A DNA stretch of 64,000 nt from Nitrincola tibetensis (GCF_003284585.1 NZ_QKRX01000007.1:147318-211317); one strand, 5' to 3'. Shown: positions 37,657-47,359, counted from the first letter of the stretch. Translations and numbers: made by a program. Notes: generated by a model from the letters alone, not told the origin.

Positions 37657-39555
37657 CTAGACTTTTTTGTGACCGTCTAATAGCAGTTCTTGAAGTCTCG
37701 CTTTCTCTTCTTGTGTTAATGGTGTCTGTTTCGATTTTTTCAAGAGTTGATCGAGTCTTCTTTCTTGGCTGCGCTTCATTAGTTGCTGAAATGCGCCTTG
37801 CAACTCCATAAGGGCGTTGGCTTCAGCAGGTATAGGGTCTATGTTGGCAATTTCATTCAACAGCATCAAATAAGGGCTGTGTTGGGCTGAATGTTGCCAG
37901 TCAACCAGCAGTGTTCCTAGCGAGTTATTCTCGTCTTTTTTGAGATAGTTGATGAGCTCGATCAGTAGATCTATATTGTTGTCTTGAATGTTGCCTAGGT
38001 CATCAGGATGGCGGATCGATTGGGCTAAATCAGGGCGATGCAGTAGAATTGAAATAACTTTGTTGATCAAATTCAGACGTAAGCGTGGCGCTTGTGTTGT
38101 GCGTTTTGGATAAAAGGTTTCTCTTGGCTCGTGAGCATCAGAGTAGTCCGGGTAGTCTGGATAATTTGCATAGGCTTCTTGTGAGCCATAGGGGTCAAAT
38201 TTAGAGGCAGGAGTAGTGTCTTGCTTCTCATGCGTTGAGTGTGAGGCTTGATGTAAATTAACTACGCTGCTTAATTGCGCTTGAGAGAGACCTGTCAGTT
38301 CAGTGATGCGCTCAAGCATCATTTGTTTTAATAGGCCTGCTTTCATGCTTTGTATTTTGGGTAAGGCGGAGTTTGCAAATTTTGCCCGTTCGTCAAGGCT
38401 CTCTAGGTGTGTGTTTTCCGTTTGGCTTTTGAAAAAAAATTCAGACAGTGTCAGGGATTGGCTGATACGCTGCTCGAAGGCTTCTTGTCCTTCTTTTCGA
38501 ATTAAACTGTCTGGGTCTTCGCCTTCTGGCAGAAATAAAAACTTAACGGTCTGGCCATCTTGTATTGTGGGTAAACTGATGTCGAGCGCTCTTTGTGCTG
38601 CAGTTCTGCCTGCCTTGTCACCATCAAAACAGAAAATGAGTTCAGAAACGACCTTGAAGAGTCGGTTTAAATGTTGTTCTGTTGTTGCCGTTCCTAGTGT
38701 TGCGACAGCCCAAGTGATGCCGTGTTGTGCAAGTCCAACGACATCCATATAGCCTTCAACAATCATGATTTTTGAAAGGTTGCGTGTGGCTTGTCTTGCT
38801 TCATATAGGCCGTAGAGTTCTCGGCTTTTGTGGAAGGTGTCTGTTTCGGATGAATTAAGGTACTTGGGTTTTTCATCCCCTAAAACACGTCCGCCAAATG
38901 CAATGACTCGACCTCTGACATCGCGAATTGGAAACATGATGCGGTCACGAAAGCGGTCATAAAAGCGATTTTTTTCTTCGTTATGGACAACGAGTCCAGC
39001 ACTTTGCAGTTGGAGTTGAGGGTTGGGAAGGTTTTTAAAGTGTTTGAGTAAGTTGTCCCACCCAGAGGGAGAAAAGCCAATTTGGAAGTGCTGGATAGTT
39101 TTGTCCGATAAGCCGCGTTTTTGAAGATAATCAATGGCTTTTTGGCGCTCGGATGATGAAGCGAGTTGTTGCTGATAAAAAGCAGTCGCTTGATCGAGTA
39201 AGTTTAGTTGTTCTTTTACTTTGTGCTTTTTGGCGCTGTTGTGTGTAGGGTTCTCATCTCTAGGTACATCTAAGCCAGCCATCTTGGCAAGCTCTGCCAC
39301 AGCATCGGGAAAGGGCAAGTTCTCGTATTCCATCAGGAAGCCTAGCGCGTTGCCGCCAGCTCCGCAGCCAAAACAATAGTAAAATTGTTTATCAGGGCTG
39401 ACTGTAAAGGATGGAGAGTTTTCTTTGTGAAAAGGGCAAAGACCAGAAAAATTTTTGCCGCTACGCTTAAGCTTGACGCGACTTTCAATCACATCAACAA
39501 TGTTTACACGAGCCAGCAGGTCGTCAATAAAGTATTGCGGTATTTTGCCTGCCAT
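37657..39555 (-). CDS. dnaG: DNA primase
   Basis: A 632-residue primase making RNA primers for replication. Zinc finger Cys40, His43, Cys61, Cys64 (CPFH...CFGC), Toprim core with IVEGYMDVVGLAQHG and FDGDKAGRTAA, and a C-terminal helicase-binding domain. A variable Tyr/Pro/Asp-rich linker (around SDAHEPRETFYP) separates core and C-terminus. It lies 36 nt after yqeY. Confidence 0.97.
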   Translation of the reverse strand: MAGKIPQYFIDDLLARVNIVDVIESRVKLKRSGKNFSGLCPFHKENSPSFTVSPDKQFYYCFGCGAGGNALGFLMEYENLPFPDAVAELAKMAGLDVPRDENPTHNSAKKHKVKEQLNLLDQATAFYQQQLASSSERQKAIDYLQKRGLSDKTIQHFQIGFSPSGWDNLLKHFKNLPNPQLQLQSAGLVVHNEEKNRFYDRFRDRIMFPIRDVRGRVIAFGGRVLGDEKPKYLNSSETDTFHKSRELYGLYEARQATRNLSKIMIVEGYMDVVGLAQHGITWAVATLGTATTEQHLNRLFKVVSELIFCFDGDKAGRTAAQRALDISLPTIQDGQTVKFLFLPEGEDPDSLIRKEGQEAFEQRISQSLTLSEFFFKSQTENTHLESLDERAKFANSALPKIQSMKAGLLKQMMLERITELTGLSQAQLSSVVNLHQASHSTHEKQDTTPASKFDPYGSQEAYANYPDYPDYSDAHEPRETFYPKRTTQAPRLRLNLINKVISILLHRPDLAQSIRHPDDLGNIQDNNIDLLIELINYLKKDENNSLGTLLVDWQHSAQHSPYLMLLNEIANIDPIPAEANALMELQGAFQQLMKRSQERRLDQLLKKSKQTPLTQEEKARLQELLLDGHKKV

Positions 39556-39591
39556 GTTTTCTCCGCTGAGATATCCAGCGAAAAATGCTGG

Positions 39592-40035
39592 TTAGAGTCT
39601 TGCTTTTACCTTGGCTGAAACTGCACTTATATCCGCTCGCCCTTGAACAAGTGGCTTGATGATGCTCATCACCTTGCCCATGTCTTGCATCGAGCTTGCA
39701 CCGCTTGTCAGCATCGCATTGTTAATAATATCTTCTATTTCCACATCACTGAGAGGCTGCGGCAGGAAAGTTTTAATCACCTCCAGCTCCTGCTGCTCCT
39801 TGTCCGCCAGTTCAGGGCGCTCAGCCGCCTGATACTGGGCAATCGAATCCTTACGCTGTTTCATCATCTTATCGAGAGTGGCGAGGACGCGGGCATCATC
39901 AAGTTCAGTGCGTTCATCAATTTCTATTCGGTTGATGTCGGCTAGCATCAGGCGTATGGCATTCAAGCGAACTTTATCTTTCGCTCGCATGGCGACTTTC
40001 ATCTGTTCTGTTATCTGTTTTTTCAGATCAGACAT
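39592..40035 (-). CDS. yqeY: GatB/YqeY domain protein
   Basis: A 147-residue protein of the YqeY family, related to the tail domain of the GatB amidotransferase subunit. Features: MKVAMRAKDKVRLNAIRLMLADI, MMKQRKDSIAQYQAAERPELADKE and FLPQPLSDVEIE. Its precise role is not established, but it is a standard gene between rpsU and dnaG in many Gammaproteobacteria. Gap to rpsU is 116 nt, without a hairpin I could support. Confidence 0.93.
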   Translation of the reverse strand: MSDLKKQITEQMKVAMRAKDKVRLNAIRLMLADINRIEIDERTELDDARVLATLDKMMKQRKDSIAQYQAAERPELADKEQQELEVIKTFLPQPLSDVEIEDIINNAMLTSGASSMQDMGKVMSIIKPLVQGRADISAVSAKVKARL

Positions 40036-40151
40036 CTGATTACCTGCTGGTTAAGTTGACTTAATGGCTTGCGTTAACGATTACAAGTCTTGGTTCTAAC
40101 GCGTGTTGTAAATCAATATTGGTTATCTATGTGCTAGCTTCAATGAAGAGC

Positions 40152-40367
40152 TTAGTACATGCGTACGCGGCGTGACGTGTCGCGAGATACTTTTTTAGCG
40201 TGGCGCTTAACGGCAGCTGCAGCTTTACGCTTACGAACAGTCGTTGGTTTTTCATAATGTTCACGACGACGAACTTCAGCCAAAACACCGGCTTTTTCGC
40301 AAGAACGCTTGAAACGGCGTAAAGCAACATCAAATGGCTCGTTATCTTTAACTTTTACAGCTGGCAT
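40152..40367 (-). CDS. rpsU: 30S ribosomal protein S21
   Basis: A 71-residue basic protein, identical in length to E. coli S21: [26 protein letters not shown] at the start (recognisable by [17 protein letters not shown]) and a Lys/Arg-rich helix to the end. It opens the macromolecular synthesis operon with yqeY, dnaG and rpoD. On the minus strand AGGATAATTTC precedes the ATG, giving an AGGA at about 8 nt. Confidence 0.98.
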   Translation of the reverse strand: MPAVKVKDNEPFDVALRRFKRSCEKAGVLAEVRRREHYEKPTTVRKRKAAAAVKRHAKKVSRDTSRRVRMY

Positions 40368-40464
40368 GAAATTATCCTAACTCGTTTAATAAAATAAGGG
40401 CTTGAGTACCCCTGCAACCTCGATTTCTATGCCTTTTGCAAGGCGAAAGACATCAAGGTGCAAA

Positions 40465-40493
40465 ATTTTACTGGGAGCGGAAGGTTAAGTAAA
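40465..40493 (-). promoter_or_regulatory. Predicted promoter of the rpsU operon
   Basis: On the minus strand TTTACT (40493-40488), 17 nt, TAAAAT (40470-40465), giving a leader of about 90 nt before rpsU. It lies in the 240-nt divergent gap with tsaD; the tsaD promoter was not resolved, though CATAAT near 40540 could serve as its -10. Confidence 0.45.
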
Positions 40494-40607
40494 GTGAAAA
40501 CTCACTATTCATGTGTGATGAAATGCAGACTTAACTCCGTCATAATAGTGTTTTTAGGCAGCTTAATCGTTGCAGTCTGTATCAGTGGGTAGAGGGTGAG
40601 TTATTCC

Positions 40608-41639
40608 ATGCGAGTTTTAGGTATTGAAACCTCTTGTGATGAAACGGGTGTCGCGATTTTTGACAGTGAAAAAGGTCTACTTGCCGATGCACTATACAGT
40701 CAAGTTGCTATGCATTCTGAGTATGGTGGTGTTGTGCCAGAATTGGCCTCTCGCGACCATGTTCGAAAGTTGTTGCCGTTGATTCGAGAGGTGCTTGCTG
40801 AAGCACAGCTAAGCTTGCATGACTTGGATGGTGTTGCTTTTACGGCAGGGCCGGGTTTAATTGGGGCCTTAATGGTTGGAGCCTCGACAGGGCGAGCATT
40901 AGCGATGGGGCTTGGAATTCCTGCTATTGCTGTGCACCACATGGAAGGACATCTTTTAGCGCCAATGCTAGAGGAGAATCCGCCGTCTTTTCCATTTGTT
41001 GCTTTACTGGTGTCAGGGGGGCATACCCAACTCGTTAAGGTTGAAGGCATTGGCGAGTATGAGTTACTGGGTGAGTCCTTGGACGATGCCGCCGGAGAGG
41101 CATTTGATAAAGCCGCAAAAATGCTCGGGCTTGATTATCCAGGTGGACCGTTGATCGCTCGCTTGGCTGAAAAAGGTGATCGTTCACGCTTTCGCTTTCC
41201 TCGCCCAATGACGGATCGTCCGGGGTTAGAGTTTAGTTTCTCGGGCTTGAAGACCTTTACGCTGAATACAGCCAACGCACATCGCGATGAGCAAGGTCAA
41301 ATTGACGATCAAACAATGGCTGATATAGCGGCTGCCTTTGAAGATGCAGTGGTTGATACGCTTTCAATAAAATGCCGTCGTGCACTCCAGCAAACAGGCC
41401 TAAAGCAGCTCATTATCGCAGGAGGTGTGAGTGCTAATCGTCACTTACGCTTAAAATTAGAAGCGGCTGTAAAAAAAGAGGGGGCGGAATTGTATTATGC
41501 TCGTGCTAAGTTTTGCACCGATAATGGTGCAATGATTGCGTATGCCGGTTGTCAGCGCTTACTGGCAGGGCAGGCGAGTGATTTGACCATTTTGGCGAAG
41601 CCCCGTTGGCCCATGGAAACGCTAGAGCCTATTTCATAG
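40608..41639 (+). CDS. tsaD: tRNA N6-adenosine threonylcarbamoyltransferase TsaD
   Basis: A 343-residue ASKHA-fold enzyme that finishes t6A37 in tRNAs reading ANN codons, with TsaB, TsaE and Tsa[14 protein letters not shown] at the start, metal-binding HHMEGH (His111, His115), [33 protein letters not shown] and [13 protein letters not shown]. The ATG at 40608 gives the family N-terminus; the in-frame GTG at 40596 lies inside the ribosome binding site. The tRNA-Ile2 in this window is one of the t6A substrates. It ends 5 nt from the convergent plsY. Confidence 0.97.
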   Translation: MRVLGIETSCDETGVAIFDSEKGLLADALYSQVAMHSEYGGVVPELASRDHVRKLLPLIREVLAEAQLSLHDLDGVAFTAGPGLIGALMVGASTGRALAMGLGIPAIAVHHMEGHLLAPMLEENPPSFPFVALLVSGGHTQLVKVEGIGEYELLGESLDDAAGEAFDKAAKMLGLDYPGGPLIARLAEKGDRSRFRFPRPMTDRPGLEFSFSGLKTFTLNTANAHRDEQGQIDDQTMADIAAAFEDAVVDTLSIKCRRALQQTGLKQLIIAGGVSANRHLRLKLEAAVKKEGAELYYARAKFCTDNGAMIAYAGCQRLLAGQASDLTILAKPRWPMETLEPIS

Positions 41640-41644
41640 GTGCA

Positions 41645-42232
41645 CTAAAATCGTCGCTCTGTGCCTTTTAAAAGGCTCCTAATATTGCTTTGGTGACGAG
41701 CAATGAGTAACAGGCTGATGAGCAAAAGCGCGCTGAGGGAGTCGGGGTAGAGAAAGTAAGCGGCGATAGGTGTGGTAAGTGTCATGGTAATAGAGGCCAG
41801 AGATGCGATTCTAAAGAGGCTGGCCATAATTAACCAAACAAATATTTGCACAAGGGCAATGGGCCAGCTTAGGACTAACGTGCAACCGATGAAGGTTGCG
41901 ATTCCTTTCCCTCCACGGTAAGCGCCAAGAAGAGGGAACACGTGTCCTAAGATCGCCGCGAGTCCACACAGGCCTGCGACACTGGTTGTTAGGTCAAAGA
42001 GTAACGCTAAATAGACAGCTAGAACGCCTTTGCTGATGTCTCCTAATAAGGTGAGGGTGGCTGCAACGCGGTTACCAATTCTTAGTACATTGCTTGCACC
42101 AGGATTGCCCGAGCCTTGTTGACGAGGATCAGGTATCCCCATAGAGTTGCAAACGAGCAAGGCGGTTGGGATAGACCCCAATAAGTAGGCAAAGCTAATG
42201 AGCGCAGGTTCCAGTAAACTAGTGGTTAACAT
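41645..42232 (-). CDS. plsY: Glycerol-3-phosphate acyltransferase PlsY
   Basis: A 195-residue inner-membrane enzyme with five hydrophobic segments. It uses acyl-phosphate to acylate glycerol 3-phosphate, the first step of phospholipid synthesis. The three motifs are seen: AYLLGSIPTA, GSGNPGASNVLR, and GAYRGGKGIAT. It is divergent from folB, with 30 nt between the two start codons. Confidence 0.96.
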   Translation of the reverse strand: MLTTSLLEPALISFAYLLGSIPTALLVCNSMGIPDPRQQGSGNPGASNVLRIGNRVAATLTLLGDISKGVLAVYLALLFDLTTSVAGLCGLAAILGHVFPLLGAYRGGKGIATFIGCTLVLSWPIALVQIFVWLIMASLFRIASLASITMTLTTPIAAYFLYPDSLSALLLISLLLIARHQSNIRSLLKGTERRF

Positions 42233-42262
42233 GGTGGCTCGCCAATGTTCAGGAGTGAGTAA

Positions 42263-42619
42263 GTGGATATAGTGTACATTCGTGAGTTACAGGTTGAAAC
42301 GATTATTGGTATCTACGATTGGGAAAGGGAGGTGCGCCAAATCGTTTCTCTAGATCTTGAAATGGGGACTGATATCCGAGCGGCAGCCAATACAGAAGAT
42401 ATTGAAAACACACTCAACTATAAAAGTGTTTCGGACCGGCTCATTGCGTTTGTGGCTGAGAGCGAATTCTTACTGGTTGAAACGATGGCGGAAGAAATTG
42501 CGGCTTTGATTTTGCAAGAGTTCCATGTTCCGTGGTTAAGATTGCGTGTGGGGAAACCCGGAGCCGTGCCCCAAGCGAGTGATGTTGGGGTCATCATCGA
42601 GAGAGGGGTTAAAAGCTGA
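42263..42619 (+). CDS. folB: Dihydroneopterin aldolase FolB
   Basis: A 118-residue folate biosynthesis enzyme. MDIVYIRELQVETIIGIYDWE and RQIVSLDLEMGTDIR are typical, LNYKSVSDRL in the middle and RLRVGKPGAVPQASDVGVIIERG at the end (the Lys is the expected catalytic one). GTG start at 42263 with AGGAG 7 nt upstream. It shares one base with folK (TGATG), so the two folate genes form one unit. Confidence 0.95.
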   Translation: MDIVYIRELQVETIIGIYDWEREVRQIVSLDLEMGTDIRAAANTEDIENTLNYKSVSDRLIAFVAESEFLLVETMAEEIAALILQEFHVPWLRLRVGKPGAVPQASDVGVIIERGVKS

Positions 42620-43173
42620 TGGCCTTGGTTTATCTGAGCTTGGGAAGCAATGTTGACCGTGAGCGTTACATCCTTGCAGCGCTTGATGCATTAGCGGATC
42701 AATTTGGTGAGCTGAATGTGTCCTCTGTGTATGAAAGTGAGTCGGTAGGCTTTCAAGGCAGTCCGTTTTTTAATCTCGTTGTTAAAATTGAAACCTCAAT
42801 GAGTGTCGGGGATTTGTCTCGTTCATTAAAGCAGATTGAAGACCAAAACGGCCGCAAGAGGGGAGGTCCCCGTTTTTGTTCTCGTACATTGGATATTGAT
42901 ATCCTGACCTATGATGATTGCGTAGGTGACGTTGACGGAATACAGCTGCCGAGAGATGAAGTAGATAAAAATGCCTTTGTACTCTGGCCATTGGCAGAGT
43001 TGGCGCCAGATGAGCTACATCCACTCCGTCAATTGCCCTATGCTGTTTTGTGGCAAAATTACACAGCGAACCAGCCCCTTTGGCGTGTCGATTTTTTTTG
43101 GAGAGGTCAGCAAATTTCACGCTCATCCATGTCAGTCGATACGACATTCGATACCAAGGTGACAGTGAGTTAG
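42619..43173 (+). CDS. folK: 6-hydroxymethyl-7,8-dihydropterin pyrophosphokinase FolK
   Basis: A 184-residue enzyme acting right after FolB in folate synthesis. YLSLGSNVDRERYI at the start, VYESESVGFQGSPFFNLVVKI and the diagnostic CSRTLDIDILTYDD, followed by LPRDEVDKNAFVLWPLAELAP. The C-terminal 25 residues are more variable than in E. coli. Gap to the next gene is 3 nt. Confidence 0.96.
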   Translation: MALVYLSLGSNVDRERYILAALDALADQFGELNVSSVYESESVGFQGSPFFNLVVKIETSMSVGDLSRSLKQIEDQNGRKRGGPRFCSRTLDIDILTYDDCVGDVDGIQLPRDEVDKNAFVLWPLAELAPDELHPLRQLPYAVLWQNYTANQPLWRVDFFWRGQQISRSSMSVDTTFDTKVTVS

Positions 43174-43176
43174 CCC

Positions 43177-43734
43177 ATGTTAAGGCAATCTGAAAGACAA
43201 GAAGTACTTGTTTGGCAATGGATAGATGAGGTTGTCATCGGCTTGAATCTATGCCCTTTTGCGGCCTACCCTAGACGTAAAAATCAGATTCGTGTCCATA
43301 TCAGTGAAGTGACCGAAGAGTCGGATGTCCTGGCCTTGCTAGTGGATGAGTTGATTCGTTTAGATGAAACGTCTGTTGAGTTGCTTGAGACCACTGTACT
43401 GGCGTTTCCAAATATGTGGCCCGATTTTTTGGATTATAATGATTTTCTGTGGCAAACCGAGCGTTTGTTAACAGAGTGTGATCGAGACGGTGTCTACCAA
43501 ATCGCCAGTTTTCATCCTGGATATCAGTTTTCTGGGACGGAAGTTGAGGATGTGAGTAACTTGACGAATCGTTCTCCCTATCCAATTTTGCATTTGATCA
43601 GAGAAGAGTCGGTTGAGATTGCACTTGAAAAGCACCCCAATCCAGATGCGATTCCGTTTACAAATATCCTTCGTATGAGATCCATGCCTCTTGAGCAGAG
43701 AAAACGGCTGTTTCCTTGGCTGTTTAAATCGTAA
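43177..43734 (+). CDS. DUF1415 family protein
   Basis: A 185-residue soluble protein of unknown function. The family is recognised by WIDEVVIGLNLCPFAAYPRRKNQIR near the N-terminus (core NLCPFA), FPNMWPDFLDYNDFLW, the FHPGYQFSG element and the NRSPYPILHLIREESV stretch. Conserved Cys, His and acidic residues could bind a metal, but no function should be assumed. It is probably cotranscribed with folB-folK and is convergent with the patatin gene. Confidence 0.85.
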   Translation: MLRQSERQEVLVWQWIDEVVIGLNLCPFAAYPRRKNQIRVHISEVTEESDVLALLVDELIRLDETSVELLETTVLAFPNMWPDFLDYNDFLWQTERLLTECDRDGVYQIASFHPGYQFSGTEVEDVSNLTNRSPYPILHLIREESVEIALEKHPNPDAIPFTNILRMRSMPLEQRKRLFPWLFKS

Positions 43735-43759
43735 ATGGGCGAGTCAATTGCGCTGCTGG

Positions 43760-44893
43760 TTATTTAAAGAAGCGCAGTACCTTATCCTTATCCCATAGGG
43801 TATCACGGTAACCCAGTGTGATCAGTGCCTCTGTAAACCTAGGTGTGAAGAGTAAGTAGCTGGCGATCCCTGCGCCTCCTCCTTTGCGAGAGGCCCCTAC
43901 CGCTTTCAGTGCAAACTTTAGCCCCTTAGGTAAAGCCTGTAACTTGTTGGCAGCAATCGCGTCTAATGCCTGAGAGGGCGAAATAATTAAGCTTTCGATT
44001 ACTTTTAAGTCCAGTTTGGTTAACTGGCGTTGTTCATCTGGAATCTGCTTAAGTAAGTGATTGACGCGCTCCATATGTTCAATGTCATTTTCAAGTGCGT
44101 CAATAAAAGCGCTATTAAACAAGTGCCCCATAATTTGTGCCATAGAGGGGGAGTGATTGAGCGTTTCGCGCTTTGCCCAATGTTTGGGGCTTCTGTTGCC
44201 ACTGACACCAATCACCAGAATTTTACTAGCGCCAAGATGCAAAGCGGCACTAATCGGCGAGCCTTGCCGAATCGCGCCATCACCAAAGTATTCGCGATTA
44301 ATATGCACAGCTGGGAAAATCGTCGGTAGCGCGGTTGAGGCCATTAAGTGATCGAGGTTCAGCTGACAAGCAACACCGCTGCGACGGCTGCGTTTCCAGT
44401 TTTGAAGACCTGAATGCCCTTGGAAAAAGCTAACCGATTCGCCTGAATGATATCCCATGGCTGTTATGCTGATGGCGTCTAATTTTCCTGATTGAATCGC
44501 GTCGTTTAAGCGCTCAAAGCGAATGTTCTTTTTTAATAAGGTTTTGAGTGGTGTGTTATCAAATAAGGATAAGGGGGTGGTGTCGCTGATGCCTCCATTA
44601 AATAAAGAACAGCCTAGGTGCATTAGGCCTTTGAAAATGGAAAAACCATCGGCTTTAAAAACATCCTTTGGGGTTAATTGTGACCATATCTGTTCAAGTT
44701 CACGAACGGCTTCTGCAAAGTTTTCAGGATGCGACGCAAGCCAAAGTGCATTAATCGCACCGGCTGATGTTCCACATATAATTGGAAAGGGGTTGCTTGT
44801 GTTAGGTGGCAGCATTTCCGCCAGTGCTTTTAATACACCAACTTGATATGCCGCCCTAGCGCCGCCCCCTGATAAGATCAATGCTGGCTTCAT
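43760..44893 (-). CDS. Patatin-like phospholipase
   Basis: A 377-residue patatin-family hydrolase. The oxyanion loop is GGGARAAYQVGVL (residues 9-21), the nucleophile elbow GTSAG follows near residue 43, and the dyad Asp is in YFGDGAIRQGSP. No signal peptide is seen, so a cytoplasmic or membrane-associated acyl hydrolase. The first 200 residues form the patatin domain and the rest is a helical extension with ALKAVGASRKGGGAGIASYLLF. The natural lipid is unknown. It is transcribed alone, 63 nt after cca. Confidence 0.9.
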   Translation of the reverse strand: MKPALILSGGGARAAYQVGVLKALAEMLPPNTSNPFPIICGTSAGAINALWLASHPENFAEAVRELEQIWSQLTPKDVFKADGFSIFKGLMHLGCSLFNGGISDTTPLSLFDNTPLKTLLKKNIRFERLNDAIQSGKLDAISITAMGYHSGESVSFFQGHSGLQNWKRSRRSGVACQLNLDHLMASTALPTIFPAVHINREYFGDGAIRQGSPISAALHLGASKILVIGVSGNRSPKHWAKRETLNHSPSMAQIMGHLFNSAFIDALENDIEHMERVNHLLKQIPDEQRQLTKLDLKVIESLIISPSQALDAIAANKLQALPKGLKFALKAVGASRKGGGAGIASYLLFTPRFTEALITLGYRDTLWDKDKVLRFFK

Positions 44894-44956
44894 ACCTAAG
44901 GCCTTTGGCTGAAGTAAAGTATTGATAGTCTAGCATAAATTTTAAAGCATAACGCG

Positions 44957-46084
44957 CTAGGTGTATTTTGTGTCAAGCGCGCAAATGTCGAGTTGAGCTG
45001 CCTCAATGGCTTTGCCAAGTTCGGCGCCCGTTAGTCCTTTAGTCATGAAGCTTTGCGGTGAAAGTGCTCGAATTCGTTGAAGCAAACGCTGCAGTGATTC
45101 AAAGTCCTCATGCGTCATCTGAGGGTCTCGACTAAGGTAAAGACTGATGAGTTCAGGTAGGGTGTTGGGTTCTTTAAGCAGTCTTAATTCTTTGATGATG
45201 GTCAGTTTTTGTTGTGGGCTGAGCTGAGCAAAATCACTCATAAAAGAGTAAAACCTTACAAATTGCCGTGCAAGGTCGCGGTAGCGATTGGGCATTTTGA
45301 TGCGTAGACAGAGATCTTGAATAAGTGAAGCTGTATTTACCTCCTGCAGCTCGCTAATTGCCTGGCATAGCAGAGCAAAGCTGAGCTCTGGTGCAGGGTT
45401 AAGTATTTTGAGGCGGAGCATGGAGGGTGAGAGCGGTTCTAAGTCCAATCGCGAAAACTCAGAAAAAAGACAATCCAGCGCATTGCATTGTTTGAGTATA
45501 TCTAAGAAGACCAGAGGGTGCTGACTGCAAAGTGCTTTTTCAAACTCTTGTGCAACACGTTCAGCGCTTAAAAAACCGAGCTCACCACTGGCACTGATCT
45601 CGCGCATGAGTGACATCGTGTCGGTGGCGACTTGAAAGCCCAAATGATGAAACTGCGCGGCAAAGCGCGCCACTCTTAGTACACGTAAGGGGTCTTCGGA
45701 AAATGCTGAGGACACATGGCGAAGCACTTTATCCTGTAGGTCTTTTTGACCCGAAAAAGGGTCGATAATTTCTCCAGAGGGCAGTTGAGCCATGGCATTA
45801 ATGGTTAGATCTCGACGGGCAAGATCTTCTTCTAGGCTTACGTCTGGTGAAGCAAAGAAGGTGAACCCGGCATAACCATGCCCTGACTTACGCTCGGTTC
45901 TGGCCAAGGCATATTCTTCACCTGTGTTTGGATGAATAAACACAGGAAAGTCGCGTCCTACAGGACGAAAACCTTGGACGATCATTTCTTTCTCTGTGGC
46001 ACCAACGACAACCCAGTCACGGTCTTGACTTTGGATGCCTAACAGTTGATCACGGACGGCACCACCAACAAGGCAAATTTGCAT
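44957..46084 (-). CDS. cca: CCA tRNA nucleotidyltransferase
   Basis: A 375-residue class II enzyme adding or repairing 3'-CCA on tRNA. MQICLVGGAVRDQLLG at the start, QDRDWVVVGA with the metal Asp, RRDLTINAMAQ, and EDPLRVLRVARFAAQFHHLGF are all present. No HD phosphohydrolase motif is visible in the C-terminal half, unlike E. coli Cca (412 residues). Start at 46084 overlaps the glpE stop by one base (TAATG) and gives the family N-terminus; an ATG 4 codons upstream is less likely. Confidence 0.94.
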   Translation of the reverse strand: MQICLVGGAVRDQLLGIQSQDRDWVVVGATEKEMIVQGFRPVGRDFPVFIHPNTGEEYALARTERKSGHGYAGFTFFASPDVSLEEDLARRDLTINAMAQLPSGEIIDPFSGQKDLQDKVLRHVSSAFSEDPLRVLRVARFAAQFHHLGFQVATDTMSLMREISASGELGFLSAERVAQEFEKALCSQHPLVFLDILKQCNALDCLFSEFSRLDLEPLSPSMLRLKILNPAPELSFALLCQAISELQEVNTASLIQDLCLRIKMPNRYRDLARQFVRFYSFMSDFAQLSPQQKLTIIKELRLLKEPNTLPELISLYLSRDPQMTHEDFESLQRLLQRIRALSPQSFMTKGLTGAELGKAIEAAQLDICALDTKYT

Positions 46085-46401
46085 TAGGATTCGCAAGCAT
46101 CTGGGAATAACTGTTTCCAGCCCTCAAAGCCACCGTCTAAACTATAAACGTCTGAAAAGCCTTGCCCGACTAGGTAGTCGGCAGCCGATTGGCTGCTAAT
46201 GCCATGATAGCAGCAGACGATCAAGGGTTGGTTTCGATTCGCCTGTTCTAAAAACTGTGGCAAATTATCATTGTTGAGATGCACCGATGCTGGGATATGA
46301 GCATTGGAGTAACTTTGGAAGTCACGAATATCGACAAGGGTGGCCCCTTGTTCAAGGAGTTCAACAGCAGTTTGAGGCGATAGGTGTTTAAATGAGCTCA
46401 T
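46084..46401 (-). CDS. glpE: Thiosulfate sulfurtransferase GlpE (single rhodanese domain)
   Basis: A 105-residue rhodanese domain with VDIRDFQSY, the active-site loop CCYHGISSQSAA (catalytic Cys64) and YSLDGGFEGWKQLFP, very close in layout to E. coli GlpE. It transfers sulfur from thiosulfate to cyanide or to thiol acceptors in the cytoplasm. The start at 46401 is chosen because TAGGAA lies upstream and the protein then has the family length; an upstream in-frame ATG (46458) falls inside apaH. It starts 7 nt after apaH and overlaps cca by 1 nt. Confidence 0.92.
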   Translation of the reverse strand: MSSFKHLSPQTAVELLEQGATLVDIRDFQSYSNAHIPASVHLNNDNLPQFLEQANRNQPLIVCCYHGISSQSAADYLVGQGFSDVYSLDGGFEGWKQLFPDACES

Positions 46402-46408
46402 AAGGTTC

Positions 46409-47236
46409 CTAAGCTTGGTGTATTTGATAGGCTGAGCAGTCTTGTTGAAAGAAGACATGATCGTCTAGACGCATGGCTGTTAACTTGTTTCCCCAGACGC
46501 ATCCGGTATCAAGTGCAATCACGGCAGAGTTATTGACATTGCCCATGAGTGCTGCCCAGTGTCCAAAGAGTTGACGCTTTTCAAGAGGCTGATCTCTAGA
46601 AACTTGATACCAAGGGTAAAATCCAGGCGGAGCGGATTCAGGCGTGCCGTTTCCACTAAATTCAAGACGTCCGCTCGTAGAAATAAAGCGCATGCGAGTA
46701 AAATAATTTGTGATGAGTCGCAGGCGAGCCCAACCATCAATGTTTTTACTCCATATATCGGGTTTGTTGCCGTACATATGACGAAAAAACTCAGTGGCCT
46801 CTTTACCTCTTAAAACCTGCTCAACCTCTTGGGCATACTTCTTGGCTTTTTCTAGAGACCAAATATGAGGGATGCCAGCGTGGGTCATGACATAACCCAG
46901 GCTCGTATCGGAGACTAGCATAGGTTGTTGACGTAACCACTCCATCAGTTCAACACGATCAGGTGCATTTAAGATGGGTTGTAGTGTTTGGTTACGCTTA
47001 TCACGCGTTGCGCCGAAATGAAGAGCGAGTAAATGGAGGTCATGGTTCCCTAAAACGCACTTGGCTTGAGAACCAAGCCCCTTAATAAAACGCAAAACGT
47101 CGAGTGATTGGCGCCCACGGTTAACTAGATCACCTGCAAACCACAAGTGATCTTGCTCATTGAAGTTAAGTAAATCCAGAAGCTGTCGAAGTTCATCATA
47201 ACAACCCTGAACATCGCCAATTGCATACGTTGCCAT
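46409..47236 (-). CDS. apaH: Bis(5'-nucleosyl)-tetraphosphatase, symmetrical
   Basis: A 275-residue metallophosphatase that splits Ap4A into two ADP and can remove Np4 caps from RNA. Motifs: AIGDVQGCYDEL (5-16), WFAGDLVNRG, LGNHDLHLLAL, and DTGCVWGNKLTAMRLDD. The usual apaG-ksgA partners are absent; here it heads an apaH-glpE-cca unit. Confidence 0.96.
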   Translation of the reverse strand: MATYAIGDVQGCYDELRQLLDLLNFNEQDHLWFAGDLVNRGRQSLDVLRFIKGLGSQAKCVLGNHDLHLLALHFGATRDKRNQTLQPILNAPDRVELMEWLRQQPMLVSDTSLGYVMTHAGIPHIWSLEKAKKYAQEVEQVLRGKEATEFFRHMYGNKPDIWSKNIDGWARLRLITNYFTRMRFISTSGRLEFSGNGTPESAPPGFYPWYQVSRDQPLEKRQLFGHWAALMGNVNNSAVIALDTGCVWGNKLTAMRLDDHVFFQQDCSAYQIHQA

Positions 47237-47359
47237 AGTCTTCCTACTCTTAATACCTGAATCATAACGCAGTTATGGCGTAAAATTCTAATCAAAGTCG
47301 TCGGTTTTTGCGTAAACTCAAGTAAGTTTTTCTAATCATGAGTAAATGGAGTGTTGATT

